From: Mortierella sp. BCC40632
Lineage: Eukaryota; Mortierellomycota; Mortierellomycetes; Mortierellales; Mortierellaceae
Assembly (NCBI GenBank): GCA_011634665.1
Contig: WAEK01000002.1
Coordinates: 670,501 to 734,500 of the forward strand
DNA length: 64,000 nt
Reading direction: 5' to 3'
The translations under genes and the position numbers were made by a program. Position 1 is the stretch's first letter. Each line of letters begins with the position of its first letter. The notes beneath the pieces are model-generated. The model saw only the letters and a program-made list of their open reading frames with translations. It searched no databases and was not told where the DNA came from. Positions 60,809 through 64,000 of the stretch are shown here, piece by piece.

Positions 60809-63081
60809 ATGGGCCAAACTCTCTCGGCGCCAATCACGGACAAGCACTCGTCCTCAGGCCATGACAAGCGGTTCGCATATGGAGCCTCTGCTATGCAAGG
60901 ATGGAGAATCAGTATTGACCTCGTGTCTCTGTGGTGCTGCTCTGTTTTGCTTTGTTATTGTTATTGTCACTCTTTGCTGCGCGGGATTTCTGGGGCTGCA
61001 CCTTGGGTCCACTGCCCTGGTGTTGTCGTGCCTGTTATTTGTGCAGGAATCAGATGAAGTTTCACAATGTCTTTGGTTGGCCTTGCCGACACGGAGCGAA
61101 CATGCTCCCAAACCTTGAAGGCTACTTGGTTGTGCGCCCATGATGGCTGTCCGACCAGGCGCCCTATTGTCACCCTTAACTCGGCAATCATGCCATTTGC
61201 TTCGCTTTACCACCAATTAGGTATGGAAGATGCCCACACTACTTTGCTAGATATCGAGGACTCGAATGGAACCGCATTCTTTGCTGTCTATGACGGCCAT
61301 GGAGGTGGGCTTTACTCAATTGCCGTATGCTCAACGATACCATTTAACCCCAGGACATCTTTAATATTTCTGCTAGTCTCACACTCTCTCCCCTTGTTTC
61401 TCCTATTGTTTATTCTTAGGTCCCAATGTCGCAAAGTACAGCGGCGAAGGATTGCACAAGAAGATTATAAACGACAGCGCATTTGCTAAGGGCGACTATA
61501 CCGCAGCAATCAAGAACGGATTTTTGGAGATGGATAGAGCTCTTCGCTATGGTATGAATTGAGCAAGAGGACACAGCTCGATTTGGCTGGAGATTCCAGA
61601 TTTTTTAAGACTATGCTGTATTTTGCTTAACGATTTATTTTGCTGCCATTTTATGCTGTCTCCTTTAGATCCCGAATATGGCAATGACTCCTCTGGATGC
61701 ACAGCTATTACCGCCACTATTACCAACAAGAACGTACTCTATGTGGTAAACATCTTAATTCTATTTGAGGCACCTCTGCGGTCGCTCAGCCATCTCTTCT
61801 GAAAAGAGGATGGAGAACCTATGCCGCTGACCTTCTTTAGCCATTTCAGCGGCTGAGCTTTGTTAGTATGACCCGATTAACTAAATATCAACGGCAAAAT
61901 AATAACCGATTACTATTAATAGGGCAATGCAGGCGATTCACGCGCAGTCATTGGAACCGATGGAGCGGCCATCGCGCTTTCAAACGATCACAAGCCCGTC
62001 AACAAGGGTATGATAGCAATAGCATCGTCATTGTCTTCGGGAGAGCGAGATGCTATGGGCATGAGATATAATGATGAGATTATACCAATAGCTGTCGCAA
62101 TTTTCTTGGTAACCATATTGACATCGTTTACCTCTTCTCTAAAATATTCTATCGAACAGCGGAAGCAAGACGTATTGTTGCAGCTGGAGGCTTTGTGGAG
62201 TATGGTCGAGTCAATGGCAGTCTTGCGCTTTCTCGTGCCCTTGGAGACTTTGAGTTTAAGCAAAATGCCACCCTTGGGCCTGATGACCAAATCGTAACTG
62301 GTAGGAGACCTCATCACATCTCGAGATCTATCTGTTCCGATTGATAAACTACCCTTGCTGACTTCAACCATCTCAACTCTAGCTAACCCCGTTATTGTGG
62401 AGCACAAACTGACCGACGATGACGAGTTCATTGTTCTGGCTTGCGATGGTAATGCAACACTCGTTTTATATTCCAATCAGGATTGTTGCTTTATAGTTGT
62501 GGCGGCGCGACTGACATTTAATAACTCGAAATTATCTAGGCATCTGGGACTGTATGAGCTCACAAGAAGTAGTCACCTTTGTACGCAAAGGAGTTGCGGA
62601 AGGCCACTCTCTGGAAAAGCTCTGTGAGATGACCATGGATCGTTGCTTGGCAACAGATACCGGATTAACAGGTGTCGGTTGTGACAACATGACTATGGTG
62701 ATCGTCGCATTCTTGAACGGAAAGACGGTTGAAGAATGGCAAGAGCATATTGCCAGACGTGTCGCTATTCGTCTCGGACCCCCAGATTCGACCATTCGGG
62801 CGAACGGAGATGAGGACCCTGAGGTATTCAGTGAGAGGCTTGCGAATATGGCGGAGATCGACTCTAAGGAGGGTAAAGCTGACGAGGGTGAAGAAAAGCC
62901 TGATGCAGCTAGCCCAGAGACCCCTCAGCCCGATACTGAGGCTGAGAAGCCTGCGCAGCAAGAGAAGTCAGAAAGCGAGAAGTCAGAGGTCGAGAAACCG
63001 GCGCATGACGAGAAGGAGAAATCGGCATTGGCCACTAACACGGCGGCAAACCATGATAAACAGGAGAACAGTAGTGTCTAA
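60809..63081 (+). CDS. PTC2: PP2C-type Ser/Thr protein phosphatase (Ptc2/3-like)
   Basis: Metal-dependent phosphatase; in yeast the Ptc2/Ptc3 group turns off stress and checkpoint kinases. Eight exons: 60809..60911, 61221..61304, 61420..61551, 61669..61745, 61923..62007, 62160..62300, 62383..62448, 62540..63081; 1230 nt, 409 residues. PP2C motifs in order: [14 protein letters not shown] (about 27-40), VYDGHGG with metal-binding Asp59, [39 protein letters not shown] and [10 protein letters not shown]. All metal ligands appear present. The N-terminus MGQTLS fits an N-myristoylation signal. A Glu/Lys/Pro-rich disordered tail of about 90 residues follows the domain and probably has no catalytic role. 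Each exon except the fifth starts by completing a split codon, and all phases agree. Confidence 0.94.
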
Positions 63082-63660
63082 CCAGAGACCCCATTTGCAG
63101 CTGATGGAATGCGAGATCCACAGCACGCTTAGACGTCTCTAATCCACTCCTTTGTTCTCAGGGTCGTCTATACTCCTTGCTCCTCCCTTCTGTGCTGCAC
63201 ATGCTATCCCACATCTCTCCCGTGTACCATCCCTCCGTTTTCTCCGCTTTTCTTTTCTTTACCTTTTGCACCATTGCGCCTTTACTTCACGCCAACTCTC
63301 ACTCGTAGTTTATCATCCGCATCTGTGTTAGCTCCATCCGCTGTACTTCTTCATAGTCCCATATTCAGGTCGCTTGGACTGTGCCTCTGTACCCTCTCAT
63401 ATGGCTAGGAAGAGGCGAAGTTGGGGAGTTCTTGAAATCATAAACATTGTATTAACACGGTCTGTCTTGATTCATATTTGGGGAGGGGGGGAGAAAGCTT
63501 GGTCATTACCCGGAAAAATCATCCGATGCTGACTGATTACGGTGCTCCTTTAATCTACATTCGTAAGGACGGGGTCGGTATTCAGCCCTGGTTGGGGGTA
63601 TGCAAGAGTAGGCGCAGGCGCAAGCATCAATAGCGGAACATGAATCGGCTGTAGTCCACG
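63082..63660. other. 3' region of the PP2C gene
   Basis: CT-rich sequence at about 63140-63290 and no ORF of note. A G-run (GGGGAGGGGGGGAG) lies at about 63480-63493. Confidence 0.5.
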
Positions 63661-63700
63661 CCGCGCTGAGCCTACGTTGCTCTTGGCCGTTGGGGACGAG

Positions 63701-63709
63701 TATTTAAAA
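63701..63709 (+). promoter_or_regulatory. TATA box for a gene beyond the right edge
   Basis: TATTTAAAA, followed about 40 bases later by a CT-rich leader that continues into a (TCACTC)n-like tract up to the window end. This matches the leaders seen before other genes here, so transcription to the right is expected. No start codon is in view. Confidence 0.55.
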
Positions 63710-63849
63710 ATGGTGGCTGCGGTTCAACTCGCCAAGCTCACACCTCTTTCCCGACACCATTGTCACTCTACAATCTCTCTATTTTTTCTCTTTTCTTCAG
63801 GCTCCCATTCCCCAATCCACACTCAAGCCTTCGCTTCCCGCACTTCTTT

Positions 63850-64000
63850 AACACTTTACTCTCACCTTCTCGCTCGCACTTCTCTCACACTCCCTTGCAC
63901 TTTTCTCACACTTACTTTCATACCGATTCCCTCACACTCCCTCACACACACTCTCACTCCCTCACTCTCACTCTCTCACTCTCTCATCTCTCACTCTCTC
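63850..64000 (+). repeat. (CTCACT)n-like pyrimidine-rich tract at the right edge
   Basis: Imperfect repeats of CTCACTC and CTCTCAC, interrupted by CACACTC. It probably lies in a 5' untranslated region. Confidence 0.7.

Overview
The window comes from a fungal nuclear genome. The evidence is protein genes broken by many short GT-AG introns, CT-rich leaders ahead of start codons, AATAAA signals after stops, and fungal families such as a Chs4/Skt5-type chitin synthase activator and Msn2/4-type zinc fingers. A RHAMM-like coiled-coil protein and an EED-type WD40 protein, both missing from common yeasts, together with very long poly(A)/poly(T) runs, make me favour an early-diverging filamentous fungus. 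Mortierellaceae is my best guess, but this is inference and not proof.

Layout. 1-12 kb is dense housekeeping: the 3' part of a PRP22/DHX8 splicing helicase (+), cytosolic tryptophanyl-tRNA synthetase (+), eIF3 subunit H (-) divergent from ribosome-biogenesis factor RRS1 (+), and the GPI transamidase catalytic subunit GPI8/PIG-K (-). 12-25 kb holds a SAP30BP/HCNGP-like protein (+), a GC-richer 3.3 kb stretch with no accepted gene, a Sel1-repeat chitin synthase activator ending in a CAAX box (+), a Polycomb EED/ESC-like WD40 protein (-) and a PRKRIP1-like spliceosome protein (-). 25-42 kb holds a RHAMM/HMMR-like coiled-coil protein (+), a VAP/Scs2 ER contact-site protein (-), an intronless secreted FAD oxidoreductase of the berberine-bridge family (-) and an Msn2/4-type C2H2 transcription factor (-).

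From 41.4 to 56.4 kb the window is gene-poor. I support one small spliced gene there (44.65-45.30 kb, with a 26-nt microexon) and weaker candidates including a cysteine-rich ORF. 56.4-64 kb holds a 744-residue disordered protein of unknown function (-), a PP2C phosphatase with an N-myristoylation signal (+), and at the right edge a TATA box with a CT-rich leader pointing to a gene just outside.

The genes do not form one pathway. Several touch pre-mRNA splicing (PRP22, PRKRIP1-like, SAP30BP-like) and three touch translation or ribosome assembly (WRS, eIF3H, RRS1). eIF3H and RRS1 share a 412-bp bidirectional promoter. Exon models were built by hand by matching reading phase across GT-AG junctions, and in every accepted model the exon lengths sum to a whole number of codons. 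Single splice sites remain predictions.
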